DNA from: Micrococcales bacterium
GTDB taxonomy: Bacteria; Actinomycetota; Actinomycetes; Actinomycetales; Dermatophilaceae
Reading direction: 5' to 3'
Length of the DNA: 6,382 bases
NCBI GenBank assembly: GCA_030537915.1
Contig: JAUNUZ010000146.1
Coordinates: forward strand, 1 to 6,382
A model generated the notes under the pieces. That model was not told the DNA's origin. It worked only from the letters and a program-made list of their open reading frames with translations, and did no database searches. Shown here one piece after another: positions 6,035 through 6,382 of this stretch (positions are counted from its first letter, which is position 1; each line of letters opens with the position of its first letter). The translations under genes and the position numbers were made by a program.

Positions 6035-6382
6035 ATGAGCGGGCAGAGCCCATCGCCCGATCGCACCGACGTCGTCATACTCACGGGGATGTCCGGCGCC
6101 GGGCGCAGCACGGCCGCGCACGCAATGGAAGACATCGGCTGGTATGTCGTCGACAACCTCCCGCCGCAAATGCTGCCGGCCCTGGCGGAGCTGGCCAACA
6201 GCCGCGTGGCCGAGCGCCAGGCCGTGCCGCGGCTGGCCGCTGTCGTCGACGCTCGCAGCAGAGACTTTTTCGCCGCCTTCCAGCATGCGCTGTCGGACCT
6301 GCAGATCGCCGGTCATCACCCCCGGGTCGTCTTCGTCGACGCCAACGACGAGTCGCTCGTCCGCCGTTTCGAGAGCGTGCGA
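6035..6382 (+). CDS. rapZ: RapZ (YvcJ) family P-loop nucleotide-binding protein (partial; C-terminus beyond right edge)
   Basis: The first 116 residues of a protein usually about 285-300 long. RapZ in enterobacteria is an RNA adaptor that directs decay of the GlmZ small RNA and so controls amino-sugar synthesis; YvcJ of Bacillus hydrolyses nucleotides. The role in actinobacteria is less clear. The visible part has the Walker A loop [11 protein letters not shown] at 18-28, with Arg24 where many P-loops have Lys. It then shows the family signature [14 protein letters not shown] (35-48) and [16 protein letters not shown] near 98-113. The C-terminal RNA-binding half is outside the window. The ATG at 6035 has GAGGAG at 6024-6029, 5 nt upstream. 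It follows uvrC by 122 bp on the same strand, the order seen in the actinobacterial uvrC-rapZ-yvcK-whiA block, so yvcK and whiA are expected to the right. Start and identity are firm. Confidence 0.95.
   Translation, partial: MSGQSPSPDRTDVVILTGMSGAGRSTAAHAMEDIGWYVVDNLPPQMLPALAELANSRVAERQAVPRLAAVVDARSRDFFAAFQHALSDLQIAGHHPRVVFVDANDESLVRRFESVR

Noticed and set aside
1..6382. A hidden new system, mobile element, CRISPR array or toxin-antitoxin pair
   Set aside because: All the larger coding space is taken by five conserved genes with intact motifs. The gaps are 94, 241 and 122 bp, with no direct repeats, terminal repeats or small genes that I can support.

Overview
The window is high-GC DNA with strong G/C preference at third codon positions, and its gene families look actinobacterial (Actinomycetota; I cannot go lower with confidence). 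The main evidence is the UvrC N-terminus ([11 protein letters not shown]...[12 protein letters not shown]) followed by rapZ, which is the start of the uvrC-rapZ-yvcK-whiA block typical of this phylum. Arg in place of Lys in the RapZ P-loop and the GTG starts agree.

Layout. Left half, minus strand, read right to left from about 3.68 kb to 1: a branched-chain amino acid (LIV/HAAT-type) ABC import operon. It has a lipoprotein substrate-binding protein (livK-like, 2432-3655), a 94-bp gap holding a perfect 16-bp hairpin, the permease livH (1405-2337), and the second permease livM. livM starts in a 4-base ATGA overlap with livH and runs off the left edge (469 codons visible). The ATPase genes livG and livF are not in the window and are expected beyond position 1. 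Right half, plus strand: uvrC (3897-5912, complete), a 122-bp gap with a GC-rich hairpin, and the 5' part of rapZ (6035 to the right edge).

The transporter operon and uvrC diverge from a 241-bp intergenic region (3656-3896). It contains a hairpin next to the binding-protein ribosome site, a 10-bp inverted repeat enclosing smaller ones, and a TAGGGT box 6 nt before the uvrC GTG that suggests a leaderless transcript.

How the genes work together: the lipoprotein captures a branched-chain or related amino acid outside the membrane and delivers it to the LivH-LivM channel, which would be powered by LivG/LivF. UvrC makes the dual incisions in nucleotide excision repair. RapZ is a P-loop nucleotide-binding regulator. 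The two halves are metabolically unrelated neighbours.

This is mostly ordinary conserved chromosome. I see no phage, transposon, CRISPR array, toxin-antitoxin, defence or biosynthetic system, no RNA gene and no broken gene. The points worth a second look are regulatory structures in the intergenic regions and an unusually long membrane extension on LivM.
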